From contig NC_067487.1 in NCBI RefSeq assembly GCF_947179515.1, positions 44,518,014-44,582,013 of the forward strand: 64,000 nt of DNA, given 5' to 3'. This DNA is from Apodemus sylvaticus. Its lineage: Eukaryota; Chordata; Mammalia; Rodentia; Muridae. A program made the translations under genes and the position numbers. This document shows positions 10,136 through 22,654 of the stretch, one piece after another. The number at the start of each line of letters is the position of its first letter. Position 1 is the stretch's first letter. The notes under the pieces are model-generated. The model was not told the DNA's origin. It saw only the letters and a list, made by a program, of their open reading frames with translations, and searched no databases.

Positions 10136-11238
10136 TTAGCTACTATGTAAATATACACTGTCAATAAAATACATTTTTCCTGATATGAGCATGATAATGG
10201 TTTCTATAAACAATGCATTTCCAGTATATTCTCAGGACATTATGAAATTTAAGCAAAAGATAAGGTAAAATAAACTAACTGGAAAAGTCTAGAAAAAAAA
10301 CAATGTCATGAGCAAATGACTGAGAATGTGTTCTATGTAGACTCCTCCTTTGGGTTTGAAAATAAAAAGTCTTAGCAGTAGTCTTGAAGATCAGAAGTCC
10401 ACTGCAAATCATAAAATGCATGGCTAGAACGTGAGAAATAAAGTTGGCACATGGTTCTTCCTGCAGGATTAGGTTCTAGAAAGTAGAATTCTTACTAGTA
10501 GGTGGGGTCTCATCAAAATAGTTGAAAGCTCTGAAGGACAGAAACAAGCCAATACTAGATTAGGACTGCGGTATTAGATCTTCATACTGCCTCAGTACTA
10601 AATACAGATCTTTGCTTTCAACACAGACTATAAAACTGCCCACCAGAGCCAGGTACTAGAGGATGAACTTTCTTCATGAAGGAAAACATCAGGATCTTTG
10701 CAAAAACTATATGCCAAAAAAAAAGTACATGTCAAAAAACAACTAGGGAAGATACCTAATCATTATCCACAGATTTGCTACAGATAGCATTCTAGGTCCA
10801 CTTAGGACCAAGAGGGAAACATAAACATCATGTCTGGCGTTTGCAATCTGCCTGTGCAGCATGCCCATTGCCATCTTCACCAAGGCTTTGACACCGTGAA
10901 TGACACCTCGGGCTCTGGTTTCCAGTGGACAGGACATTTGATCCTGGCACTTAACAGTGATTCCTGCTCCATTGAAAGCTCAGATGTCTCATTTTTCCTC
11001 ACACACACAAACTTATGGATTAGTACATAATTTTAAACATTTATCCATAATTTCTTTATGTTCTGAATAGAAAGATATAATGAAATCACCATTTTGTGTG
11101 GAACTGTTATTTTTCTAAAAATTTAGTTTAAAAACAAACCATTACTCACTCTTCATGTAGCTTTTATCTTGTTTTCTTCCCAACCATTCTTCACTGGTCT
11201 TTTCTGTGAATATCATTTGAATGTAAAAATGTCTTACT
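10136..11238. other. Unassigned sequence
   Basis: No family recognised. The segment at about 10740-10990 is less AT-rich than its surroundings and has a 64-codon minus-strand frame, but no domain or splice context that I can support. Confidence 0.45.
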
Positions 11239-11252
11239 AAAATTTCTTTAAT

Positions 11253-11433
11253 GGAGCTGGAGAGATGGCTTACGAGTTAAGAGCACCGACTGCTTATCCA
11301 GAGGTCCTGAGTTCAACTCCCAGCAACCACTTGGTGGCTCACAGCCATCTGCAATGGGATCTGATGCACTCTTCTGGTGTGTATCTGAAGACAGCTACTA
11401 TGTAATATAAATAAAATAAATAAATAAATAATT
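11253..11433 (+). mobile_element. B2 SINE
   Basis: Starts ggagctggagagatggct and keeps a tRNA-like A box (near agttaagagcaccgac) and B box (gagttcaactcc). It continues with the B2 body ('tgggatctgatgcactcttc', 'tgaagacagctac') and ends in an (ATAA)n-rich tail. Imperfect target duplications flank it: AAAATTTCTTTAAT at 11239-11252 and AAAAATTCTTTTAAT at 11434-11448. B2 elements are transcribed by RNA polymerase III from the internal boxes; activity of this copy is unknown. Confidence 0.95.
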
Positions 11434-11448
11434 AAAAATTCTTTTAAT

Positions 11449-11901
11449 ACTCCAATTTCATGAAGTTGCTTAATAAAATAAAAGCTTAAAAGTTTGATAG
11501 AGATATTTAAAAGTACATTTTTGACAAACTATGTGTTAAATTTAAAACTTATTTTAATAAATTTATAATTTTTCTATGATTTAAAACTTCTTTTTCACAT
11601 AAGTTCTTATGGCAAAGAAAATCATCATATGGACAAATCAACAAATTCACATGTGATAAAGAGCTCATAGCTAAAATTATTATAATAATTCAAAAATTAT
11701 AAAATAAAAATCTAATAAAGCATTTGGAAAATGAGGTAATCATAGATCTCTGGGCAATATTTTTAGCTCAGGGAGAAGTGGAGAGAGGACAGATTGAGGT
11801 TTGGATGCTTTGAAAGTAAAATGAATTTATAAAATGAAAGAAAAATTGGGTATAAATCTAAATAGAGAATTTTCAGAAGAGAAAACACAAATGGCAAAGA
11901 A
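11449..11901. other. Unassigned AT-rich sequence
   Basis: Very AT-rich, no recognised element or gene. Confidence 0.5.
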
Positions 11902-11920
11902 ACACACACACACACACACA
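11902..11920. repeat. (AC)n microsatellite
   Basis: Pure AC dinucleotide run at the left edge of an old L1 fragment. Confidence 0.95.
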
Positions 11921-12905
11921 AATTGGTTAAACATCTGTAGCCATCAGCGAAACTGAAATCAAACCAACTACTTTGAGACTTCGCCATTTATCCAGCAGAC
12001 TGGGGAAGGTCAAGAAAGCAAGTGACAGCTCATGCTGGTGAAGATGGTAAGGGGACACTCATCAGCTGCTTGTAGGAATGGACACTGGTCCAGCCACTGT
12101 GGAAATCCGTGTGGCTGCTCCTTCAGAACACGGCAATCGATCTTCCTAAATATGTAGCTGTACCCGTCTCAGGAATAGGCCCAAAGGATGCTTCATCCTC
12201 CCAAGAGAACACTTGTTCAAATATTTCATGGCTGCTGGATTCATAAAATCTAGAAGTTCGAAGCAACCTAGTTGTTTCTCAACAGAAGAATTGGTAAAGA
12301 AAATATGGTACATTTACACAGGGTATATGAATCAGCCATTTCAAAAGATGCATCGTGAAATTCAGAAGTAGAATGTAATAACCAAATATCATCCTCAGTG
12401 AAGAATCTCAGACAGAGAAAAATAAATATGGTATGCATTCACTTTTATGCAGATATTAGCTGTTAAGTCAATTATAAGCAAGTTATGGAGCATATAACTA
12501 CAGAGGTTAGATGAAGAGTAAGAGTCTAGGAAGGACAAATAGAGCTCTCTAGTAAGGTGAAGTAGATTAAATAGATATGGGTAGAGGAAGCAGGAGACTG
12601 GAATCGGAGAATCAAATTTGGAAGGGGAGGGAAGATGCCAAAGGAAGAGGGGGACAAGGGAGGGAATATGGGGAAAGACAGCTAAAATGAAGGGTCACTT
12701 GAAGGGTAGTATGGAAACCTAACACAGTAGCAGCTTTCTAAAATATATACATATATAATGATGATCTAAATGAAATTACCAAACAACAAGGAGAAAGAAC
12801 CCCAACTCAACATCTCTCGTCACCAAATGAAAATTGTAGCATCTCCAATATGTTACATCTAATTGACTTGTTGACCAAAAAGTCACAGTATAAACCACAA
12901 ACAAC
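11921..12905 (+). mobile_element. Old, strongly diverged L1: ORF2 end and 3' UTR
   Basis: Follows L1 ORF2 order in the sense direction: 'ggtcaagaaagcaagtgaca', 'ccagccactgtggaaatccg', 'atatggtacatttacacag', 'atggtatgcattcac', then a purine-rich 3' UTR (12500-12720). Many indels; no open frame. Older than the Lx copy that follows. Confidence 0.75.
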
Positions 12906-14230
12906 CCATGTCCTAGGCATATACCCAAAAGATGCTCCAACATAAATCAAGGACACATGCTCCACTATATATATAACAGCCTTGTTTATAATAGCCAGAA
13001 GCTAGAAACAAAGCAGATGTCCATTAATAGAGGAATGGATACAGAAAATGAGGTACATTTACAAAACAGAATATTACTCAGATATTAAAAACAATGACTT
13101 CATGAAATTCACAGGCACATGGATAGAACTAGAAAATACTATCCTAAGTGAGGTAACCCAGTCACAAAAGAACACACATGGTATATATTCACTGGCAAGT
13201 GGATATTAGCCCAAAAGTGAGGAATATCCATGATACAACTCACAGATCATATGAAGCTCAAGAAGGAACACTAAAGTACTTCAGTCCTATTTAGAAAGAG
13301 GAACAAAATCACAAGAAGTGGAGGGAGGGAGGGACTTGGGAGGGAGAGAGGAGGGGGAGGGGAACAAGGAAGGGTGTGAGGAAATTGAGCAGAGATATGT
13401 AGCAGTGGGGGATGGGGAACTGGGTGTAGCCACTAGAAAGTCACAGATGCCAGGAAAGCAAGAGGCTTCCAGGCCCCAACAGGGATGACATTAGCTGAAA
13501 TACCCAGCAAAGGGGAGAGGGAAGCTGTAGAGACCATATCAGAGATTAGGCACAGCCCCTGGTTGAGGGATGGGGCCACTCACGCATCTCAAAAATGTAA
13601 TCCAGAATTGCTCCTGTCAGAAATATGAGGACAAGGAGTGGAACAGAGACTGAAGGAAAGACCATCCAGAGACTGCCCAATCTAGGAATCTATCCCATAT
13701 GCAGCCACCAAACCTAGTCACTATTGCTAATGCCAAGAAGTGTTTATTAACAGGAGCTGTCTTCTGAGAGGCTTTTCCAGAGCCTGACTAATGCTGATGG
13801 GGATGCAGGTAGTCAACCATCAGATTCAGCATGGTGACCCCAATGGAGGAGTTAGGGGAAGGACTGAAGGAGCTGAAGGGGTTTGCAACCTCAGAGGAAG
13901 AACAACAATATCAACCAACCAGTACCACCAGAACTCCCAAGGACTAAATCACCAACCAAAGAGTACACATGGAGGCCCATGGCTCCAGCTGCATATGTAG
14001 CAGTGGAGAGCCTTACCTGGCATCAATGGCAAGGGAGGCCCTTGGTCTTGTAAATGTTTGATGCCTCAGCATAGGGGAATGCTAGGGCAGTGAGGAGGGA
14101 GTGGGTAGGTGGGTAGGGAAGCACCCTTATAGAAGCAGGGAGTAGGGAAGATAGGATAGGGGATTTGTGAAGGGCAAACCAGGAAGGGGGAAAATTTGAA
14201 ATGTAAACAAATAAAATAACTAATAAAAAA
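12906..14230 (+). mobile_element. Lx L1: ORF2 end and full 3' UTR
   Basis: Begins within ORF2 ('ctaggcatatacccaaaaga'), passes the 'ggatattagcc' end of ORF2 near 13210, and runs through a ~1 kb Lx-type 3' UTR ('gaggagttaggggaaggact', 'aacaacaatatcaaccaacc') to an A-rich end near 14228. It lies tail to tail with the next, minus-strand Lx element. Confidence 0.85.
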
Positions 14231-15590
14231 TTAATTTTTCATTTATTAATCATATTATTTGTTTACATTTCAAATGTTATCCCCCACCCTGTTCCTCTCC
14301 TGTTTGCCTGTAAGAGGGTGTGCCTCTACCTACTCACCCACTCTCAGATCACCCCTCACCCCTCTAGCATCCACCTTCTCTAGGGCATCAAGCCTCCATA
14401 GGATCATCAGTGGGAGGGAGTCTCCCCTCCCACTGATGCCAAATGAAGCAGTCCTCCGATACACATGCAACTGGGGCCATGGACTAGCCCATGTATATAC
14501 TTTGGTTGGTGGTTTAGTCCCTGGGAGCTCTGGGTGATGTGGTTGGTTGATATTGTTGTTTTTTCTACGGGGTTGCAATCCTTTCAGTTCCTTCAGCCCT
14601 TTCCCTAACTCTTCTATTGGGGACCCTGGGCTCAGTCCAACAATTGGCTGTGAGTAACTTCATCTGTCTTAGGTGCTGGCAGAGCTTTTCAGAAGAGAGT
14701 CATATCAAGCTCCTGGCTGCAAGAACATCTTGGCATTAGCAATAGTGTCAGGGTTTGGTGTCTGTAGATGGGATGGCTCCCCCAGTGGGGCAGTCTCTGG
14801 ATGGCCATTCCTTCAGCCACTGTTCCATTTTTGTCCCTGCATTTCCTTTAGACAGGGTCAATTCTGGGTTAATATTTTTAGATGGGGAAGGGATGGCCCC
14901 ATCTCCCCACTGGTGGCCATGATTATCTACTGGAGGTGGTCTCTTCAGGTTCTATCTCTGTGCTGTTGGGTATTTCAGCTAATGTCATCCCCATTGGGTT
15001 CTGGGATCCTCTTGCATCCCTGGCTTCTGGGATTTTCTAGTGCTTCCCCAAGTTCCTGACCCACCAAAACTACATATTTCTATTTGTTCTCCTGGCCCTT
15101 GGATTTCAGTCTTGTCTCTTCCCATATCTGGTCCTGCCCCCCCCCCCCCCCAGCCACCTTTTTTTCCTCCCTGCCATGGTTTGTATATGCTAAGCTCAGG
15201 GAGTGGCACTATTAGAAAGTGTGGCCCTGTTGGAATAGGTGTGTCACTGTGGGTGTGGACTTTAAGACCCTCATCCTAGCTGCCTGGAAATCAGCTAGCA
15301 GCCTTTAGATGAAGATGTAGAACTCTCAGCTCCTGTACCATGACAGGTTGGATTCTGCCATGCTCTCACCTTGATGATACTGGACTGAACCTCTGACCTT
15401 GTAAACCAATCTCAATTAAATGTCCTTTATAAGATTTGCCTTGCTTGTGGTGTCTGTTTACAGTAGTAAAATGCTAACTAAGACACTCAGCCTCCCAAAC
15501 AAGTTCCCAACCTCCCTCTGCCTCCCTTGATTATTTTATTCTCCATTCTAAGTGTGTTTGAAGCATCCATACTTATAGTTTGTGAGTAGT
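14231..15590 (-). mobile_element. Lx L1 3' UTR, interrupted by a URR1 element
   Basis: From the T-rich start at 14231 the plus strand reads the Lx 3' UTR in antisense ('catttcaaatgttatccccc', 'gtttagtccctgggagctct', 'cctaactcttctattgggga'), passing a C run at 15137-15151. A URR1-type element occupies 15178-15485, after which the L1 3' UTR resumes for about 100 bases. The arms of this and the preceding element differ at many positions, so two separate insertions are more likely than an inverted duplication. Confidence 0.8.
15178..15485 (+). mobile_element. URR1-type non-autonomous hAT element
   Basis: The run 'gggagtggcactattagaaa', then 'aagaccctcatcctagctgc', and the end 'taaaatgctaactaagaca' match a common murid repeat that I recall as URR1 (hAT-Charlie group). 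No transposase is encoded. It is inserted in an Lx 3' UTR, so it moved after that L1 had landed. No clear 8-bp duplication was found, and the left end seems to be missing. Confidence 0.7.
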
Positions 15591-17290
15591 GTTTTTCAAT
15601 TTTTGTAATTTTATTTATTTACATTCCTGTCATTGCTCCATTATTGGTCCTCCCTCTCACAGTACCTCATCCCATTCTTCTTCCCCCTTGTCTTAAAGTG
15701 GGTACTCTTTCCCTCTACTAGGACTCCCCCTTCCCTGGGGCCTGAAGTCTCTCAGGGATTAGATGCACCTTCTCCCACTAAAGCCTGACAAGGTAGATCT
15801 CTGCGTTATTGGGCCAGGGGCTTTGGACTGGCCCATGTATACTCCTGGTTGGGAGTTCAGTCTCTGGGAGCTCCCTGGGTTTTGTGTGAGTTGAAACTGC
15901 TGGTCTTCCTATGGGATCCCTCTCCCATTCACCTACTTTAATCCTTCCCCTAATCAACCATAGCAGTCTCCAACTTCAGTTCTTCAGTTCAATGGTTGTG
16001 TGTAAATGCCTGTCTATCTCAGTCAACTGATGGTAGGGCCTCTCTGAGGACAGCCGAGCCAGACTCCTGTCTGTAGGAACATCATAGCATCAGTAATAGT
16101 GTCAGGCTTTGATGACCTCCAATGAGATGGATCCCAAGTTGGGTCAGTCACTGGACTGCCTTTCCTTCAGTCTCTTTTTCATTTTTGTCACTGCAGTTCC
16201 TTTAGACAGGAACAGTTCTGGGTCAGAAATTTTGGCCATGGGTTAGTAACCTGGTCCCTCTGCTTGAGACCCTGTGTAGAGTCTTCCCTTAGACTCTTCT
16301 TAGAGTTCTCTATTCCCACTGTTGGGCATTTGTGGCTATGGCCACCCCATTGAGTCCTGAGTGTCTCTTACCTCCCAGGTCTCTGGTACTTTCTAGAAGG
16401 TCACAACCTCCCTCACCGCCCCAGATTTCCATTCAGCCTCTTGGTCCTTTGGGTTTCTCTCCTGCCTTCACTCCATTCCTGATCATATTCCACTTTCCCC
16501 TCCTCTTCCTCCTCTCTTCCACCCCAATCCCTCCCCCATCTGCCTCCTGTGATTATTTCCTTCCCCCTTCTAAGAGGACTTGAAACATCCTCACTTGGTC
16601 CTTTCTACTTGTTACACTTATTAAGGTCTGTAGGTTGTGTCCTAGGTATTCTGTACATTTTGGCTAATATCCCCTAATCAGTGAGTATATACTATGTATG
16701 TCCTTTGGGGTCACCTCACTCTGGATGATATTTTCTAGTTCTATCTCTTTTGCTTACAAAATTCATGACGTCCTTATTGTTGATAGCTGAATAGTATTCC
16801 ATTGTGTAAATGAACCACATTTTCTGTATCCATTCTTCAGTAGAGGGACATCTGAGTTGTTTCCAGCTTCTGGCTATTACAAATAAGACTGCTATGAGCA
16901 TGGTGGAGCATGTGTCCTTGTGGTATGGTGGGGAATCTTTAGTTTATACCCAAGAGTAGAATATCTGGGTCTTTAGGTAAAACTATTTCCAATTTTCTGA
17001 GGAACTGCCAGATTGATTTCCAAAGTGGTTGTACCAGTATGCAATCTAATAGCAATGGAGGAGTGTTCCTCTTTCTCCACACCAACAGCATGTGCTGTCA
17101 CTTGAGTTTTTGATCTTAGCCATCTTGATTGGTGTGAGGAGAAATCTCAGGGTCATTTTGATTAGCATTTCCCTGATGACAAAGGACTTTGAACCTTTCT
17201 TTAAGTACTTCTCAGCTACTCAAGACTCATCTGTTGTGAATTCTCTGTTTAGCTCTGTACCCCATTTTAAATTGGGTTATTTGGTTTTTT
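15591..17290 (-). mobile_element. Lx L1: 3' UTR and ORF2 C-terminal region
   Basis: Antisense Lx 3' UTR from about 15600 to 16690, then ORF2 end to about 17290. The minus strand reads VIARSWKQLRCPSTEEWIQK and YTMEYYSAINNKDVMNF, with frameshifts. It stops abruptly at 'gggttatttggttttttgaa', a usual place for 5' truncation. Diverged and non-functional. Confidence 0.85.
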
Positions 17291-19004
17291 GAACCACATG
17301 AAGATCAAGCTGCACATCTGCTCTATATGTGTTTGGGAGTCGGGTATAGACTTATTTTTAAACATATATAAAAGTTTTGAAAATGGAGCCTAAGTTTGTT
17401 TTAAGTATGTAAATGTGCGCAGTTGGTGTGACCTGGCATTTAGAAGAAATCCACAAAGGTACTAGCAGGTGTTAAAGGCCTTGCTTGTAGTTAGGGTGTA
17501 CAAAAACTGCCACACAGTAAAGGATAAATTAACCATGACAAACATATTTTATTAATAATGAGAAAACATCACCTTGTTAAAAATGGAAGATTACACCATT
17601 TTAATCATGATGACCTAATCTTTAAAATACCAAAATAGCTGAAACATTTACATAGAAATGCTTCTGTTATTTACACACTACACCTTGGAAATGGTGCTAT
17701 GACAAAGAAACTTCAACATTTTAACTTTCCACAATCTGCAACAGCAATTAGTGGTAAATAAATTTTTTATTGGATTTGGATAAATTTTGGACAATTAGCT
17801 ATCCTCCAAATGTGATTTAGCCAAGTACCACAATGGGATATATGACTTATTGACATTTAGCAGTCATTGGAGGAGAGTAATTTCTGTCATAGCGAAATAT
17901 GTAGATATTTATTGTGATAAATTCTGATGAGCTAATGAGCTCTATAATGCTTTGGCGAAGTAAAAATATCTAGGTAAAATACACGAAATATAAACAAGTT
18001 ACTCATATGATATGCTCTAATAGAGATTTGATGTTTACATAAACATGGAAACTTCAAGGGTACATATTATATTCTTAAAATATAATTTATAATATATTCA
18101 TTTAAGTGGCTCCTTTATACACATGGAGAAAGAAGAAAATTGAACGATGTAATTTTAAAATAAAAAACACCATCATTTCTGGCTAGAGTGTGTATATATG
18201 AATAAGCATAGGCATAATTTTTTCAAATGAGGTTCAGTAGCACACAAAATTAAAAATATCTCAGAACAGGCTGTTCAGTAATTACCCATAGGTCTGATAA
18301 TGACCACTAGAACTCAAACTATATACCATTTAACTGGTTTTCCCGAGACTTTAATTTATTCCTAACATTGCTACATCTTCTCTTCAATGTGCTCCATTGT
18401 CTTTAGGAAAAGAATATGGGTCCAAAGCTCTTTAACTACCTCTCTAGCCTAAAAAGATACAAACAGCCTCCAGGAAGTCACACATATCCATCCAGGGCAC
18501 AGGTCAGGTTTGTTTACACAAGCCTCCCATCTTCTCATCTATCTCGGAGGTGCTGATGTTGCCTTATTTCCTCGCAATGACATTTCCTGTCAGCAGCAGA
18601 AGTGGGAAACCCTGTTTGATTTTATGAGAATGCGCCTGTGGTTTTCCATCAAAGTTGAGTCATCTGTACATGTGTGGGGCAGGAGTTGGCAGAGCTTTTT
18701 ATTCTACATCTTCAATCTATGGGTCTCCTGCCACTTCCTTTGCTTGCTATTAAAATGGAAAGCAAACAATGGAGTCACCCCTTTGCACTTTGAGTTTTAC
18801 ATATCTTATCATGCCTAAAAGAAATGTGTTTTCAATTTAAAACCTGTGATATTTTCTTCAAACTGATGCTTAGGTTCCAGTAGTATTTTTGAAATACTTA
18901 CAGGAGAATGACACTAAGGACTTTTGCTTTTGAAAGTCCTACTAAATGCAAGTCACTTTTATATTTGTGTGTGCAGGTTTGTATGTTTATGTATCGCCAT
19001 GCAT

Positions 19005-19007
<3 letters not shown>
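17291..19007. other. Unassigned sequence
   Basis: Mostly AT-rich unique DNA. At 17290-17340 a few words resemble L1 3' UTR but are too short to assign. The 18500-18810 part is less AT-rich and has a 102-codon plus-strand frame with no recognisable domain; I do not call it a gene. Confidence 0.45.

Positions 19008-19041
<34 letters not shown>
19008..19041. repeat. (GT)n microsatellite
   Basis: Pure GT run of about 17 units. Confidence 0.95.
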
Positions 19042-19042
<1 letters not shown>

Positions 19043-20145
19043 ACAAAAAGCCACATCAGACAACTTAAGCCACTAAAACAAATATTCTCTTTTTAATAAT
19101 ATAATTGAATCTCCCTAGATGTTAAGAATCAAATGTAGAAGAATTCCTTTCATATCCAAGCAATGGAAAGTTACACATATATGAGGAACAGAAATAGCCT
19201 ATCCGAAAGTTAGTACAATGAAAGGAATGAGACTTCTTTATGCTTAACTCTCGTCATAATTCAATTTGACCTTCTCCAAAACGTTTCTACTATTTTAATG
19301 AATTAAAAAATGGGCTCCAATTCTAAATCAATGCAAACTCAAAATATGAAAAAACTAGGATGTCTATGTAGTCCAAAGAAACTTTCTCTAGTCACCTAGT
19401 AGCAAAAATAACTCTCTTCTATTTTTCCTCATGGTTTTACTAAAACCTTATTAATTTCAGTGAGTCCATTGACACATACAAATACACACACATGCACAAA
19501 CATACACACATATACAATTATGTGTTGTTTGTAGTTCTTTCCTTTAAAATGCAAAATTATTTGTTTCCACCATCCAAGCAACCCTGAATAGAACAAAATT
19601 TCTCAAAAATTTGACAACAAAAAATCAAAAGGTCTCAAATAAATGATTTGTTAAAAAAATACAACTGTGATGGTTTTGATTATAAAATTTTTCATCTACT
19701 ATAACCATGTAAGTAGTGTAACATTATTTTTATAATACTACTTACTTAATTTTCTTTTTGCTTATTTTTTACTAATAAATGTCAAAAATAAAGGAAATTA
19801 AATAATAATTTCAGTAAGATAGAAAAAGATCTTACATGGACAACATTAATTACAAATGACTGATATATATTTCTCTTCCGAAAATACTGAAGAAGTCCTT
19901 GGAAAGCGCAGTATGAGATTTACCAGCCAGAACTAGAAAAAAAATGGATAAAATTTAGGGGGAAAAAGGTAGAAAATCAGAATAGGTTAAATTTATTCTT
20001 TAAACAGCATTATCTTTGTCTTGTACATTATTATTTGATGATATATTTTGTCAATATGAATCATTTTTGGATAATATTGAAAATTATTTCTTGATATCCT
20101 GATTGATGAAGACTCTATGGACTTTGGACACAGATTCCAGAGTGC
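19042..20145. other. Unassigned AT-rich sequence
   Basis: No gene or clear element. An impure CA-rich stretch lies at 19474-19516. Confidence 0.5.
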
Positions 20146-20905
20146 TCAGGCTGGATTTGAACTGAAAGCCTCCTCCCTGAGTATTAGCTTTTGTAGTACC
20201 AGAATATTTCAGGTAAGCTTCCATGGGAGAGAAGCAAGTAACAGTCCTACCCAGCTCTGATGCCTCCACACGACAAGGATGACCACAATGGCATGAGAAC
20301 CATAAGAGTGCCACAGGTGCATGTATATTCTGGTGGTTAGCAACAGCCATCTCAATAAACTTATCCCACACCCAACAAGAGAGAAATAATGCCTGCTACT
20401 GGAAACCTAGCCCACAAAATCAAGGCCTAGAGAAATTGTAGATATGGAGGAGAGCTAACAGACGCAAATTTCCTAAACCAGCATAATTCCTGCATATGAC
20501 TGCATTATACATATTTATTCTAATGCCTGCAGATAAGTGTAAACTCTCACTCATCAAAGAAACATCTATTTGCAACATATGGACACCATTAAAGCAAACT
20601 GCAACTGATCAACATATTGAGAAAAAAATGATCTTGTGGTGAGCGGTGACCATCTACAGCATGACTCCATCACCTAATGCTCAGGAAACATCATAGAAGA
20701 GGGGGTGGAAAGGCAGAAGGGCTGGAGGAACAGGATGTCTGATACGGGATTGTTTCTCCTAGAAATGACAAGGAAAACAAACTCATGAACTCTCAATGAA
20801 TTGACAGCTGGACAAGATCTGCATGAATGACACCAGCAGTGGTCACACTAAGGTGGAATAAGGACATCTTAGGAACATCAACCCTAGGAAAAAAAAAAAA
20901 AAAAC
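20146..20905 (+). mobile_element. Old L1 (Lx-type) 3' UTR
   Basis: Matches, in order, the 3' UTR of an old Lx L1 that I recall: 'gaactgaaagcctcctccct', 'atttcaggtaagcttccatg', 'agagtgccacaggtgcatgt', 'gaagagggggtggaaag', 'tgtttctcctagaaatgac'. It ends near an A run (20889-20904). No ORF2 is attached. The 95-codon minus-strand frame at 20084-20371 is a shadow of this repeat. The same 3' UTR type occurs at 46.75-47.85 kb. Confidence 0.65.
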
Positions 20906-20993
20906 AGACAAATAAGCAATGCTAAACGAAGGTGCTAGAATTTTCCCCAGGGATGAATCTTTCTAATCTGTTTTCTAAAACCAAGCCTCAACC

Positions 20994-20999
20994 CTGTGT

Positions 21000-21083
<84 letters not shown>

Positions 21084-21123
21084 ATGGGGGAAGAAAGAGA
21101 GGGAGGGAGAGAGGGAGAGAGAG
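20994..21123. repeat. Compound (TG)n(AG)n microsatellite
   Basis: TG array to about 21046, then a pure AG array, then impure GGGA/GAGA to 21123. Confidence 0.95.
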
Positions 21124-21325
21124 GTGAATTAATCATACTTAGGATTTAAGAAACACATATAGGGTTATTGCATTTATATATTTAGACATATCTCTATATA
21201 GATATCAACAAACAAAAAGAGGCTGTGTATTTAGAGAAAGCAAGGGGGATACACTGGATGGAGTTAGGTGAAGGAAAGGAAAGAGGGTAAAGATGTAATA
21301 TTTTCAACTTCAAAATAATTTTTTT

Positions 21326-21942
21326 CTTTTTTTTATTCGATATATTTTTTATTTACATTTCAAATGATTTCCCCTTTTCTAGCCCCCCACTCCCCAAAAG
21401 TCCCATAAGCCCCCTTCTCTGCCCCTATCCTCCCACCCACCCCTTCCCACTTCCCCATTCTGGTTTTGCCGAATACTGCTTCACTGAGTCTTTCCAGAAC
21501 CAGGGGCCACTCCTCCTTTCTTCTTGTACCTCATTTGATGTGTGGATTATGTTTTGGGTATTCCAGTTTTATAGGTTAATATCCACTTTTTAGTGAGTGC
21601 ATACCATGATTCACCTTTTGAGTCAGGGTTACCTCACTTAGTATGATGTTCTCTAGCTCCATCCATTTGCCTAAGAATTTCATGAATTCATTGTTTCTAA
21701 TGGCTGAATAATACTCCATTGTGTAGATATACCACATTTTTTTTGCATCTACTCTTCTGTTGAGGGATACCTGGGTTCTTTCCAGCTTCTGGCAATTATA
21801 AATAGGGATGCTATGAACATAGTAGAGCATGTATCCTTATTACATGGTGGGGAATCCTCTGAGTATATGCCCAGGAGTGGTATAGCAGGATCTTCTGGAA
21901 GTGAGGTGCCCAGTTTTCGGAGGAACCGCCAGACTGATTTCT
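21326..21942 (-). mobile_element. 5'-truncated L1Rn: 3' UTR and ORF2 end
   Basis: From the T run at 21323-21337 the plus strand reads a rat-type L1 3' UTR in antisense, then ORF2 end. On the minus strand a frame reads YTMEYYSAIRNNEFMKFLG before the HSLKSGY end. It breaks off at 'cgccagactgatttc' (21942), where the flank begins with 'taacacacaac'. No target duplication was found. Confidence 0.9.
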
Positions 21943-22654
21943 AACACACAACTAAGAACACAGTCCCTGGGTTCAACCTAGGGCCTTCCCTTTAAAAATG
22001 AAGAAACAGTCTGAAAAATGTAACTTGGCATAGGCTCTGTGAGACTAGTTCTTACTCACTGGTCCTGACTTAGCTGTTGGATTCACTTTTCCAGGAATCT
22101 GCAAGTCACCCAGGTTCCCAGGCTTCTGGGTAACACACTGTACACCTCACAGTCCTTGACAGGTGGCCTCTACCATCCTTTTCCTCACTGTTTGGATGTC
22201 CTTAAAAGTGTTGCCATTGACATTATTAGAAACCATACTTCTTCCTACTACACAACAAGAGTCAAAAAAGAAAAGAAAATTAAAAAAAATATCAAACAAG
22301 AGAAAAGAAAACTGCAAGAGTGTTTCACAATGAGGTCGGGAATTTTAGTCCTGTCCTCCCTGATCTCTCTGGTAACTCCTCAGGTAATGACTCTGAGTAC
22401 GAAGGGCAGAGAAAAATTCCTGGCTCACCTTTTCTCCTAAAGCAAAACATCATTGTTGAATGGGCAAGCAATTTTCATTTATCCCTTAGTTCCTAAGAAT
22501 GAACCAAAATTCTGTCCATAGAACCCAATGTCCTCACAGGAAGGTAGGTGACTTAGCTATTTTTACACTATAGAATTGTTTCTTCAGATGATTTCATCTT
22601 GCTTCTACTCTCTTCTCAATTGTTTTCCCTTTCTGTAGAATTTCTTCCCTGTCT
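21943..22654. other. Unassigned sequence
   Basis: At 21960-22000 a 'ccctgggttcaacctaggg' stretch recalls the B box of a tRNA-derived SINE but is too short to assign. The rest is unclassified. Confidence 0.45.

Noticed and set aside
10743..11030. Overlapping 64- and 66-codon frames on both strands in a locally GC-richer segment
   Set aside because: Could be a pseudogene scrap, but I recognise no protein and both strands are equally open.
14673..15059. 128-codon plus-strand open frame rich in Trp, Ser and Pro
   Set aside because: Lies in antisense Lx 3' UTR; no coding evidence.
18510..18818. 102-codon plus-strand frame in a less AT-rich stretch
   Set aside because: No recognisable domain, no splice signals that I trust, and no repeat or poly(A) context.
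21950..22010. tRNA-like B box (ggttcaacc) suggesting an ID or B2 fragment
   Set aside because: Only about 30 bases match and no A box is present.
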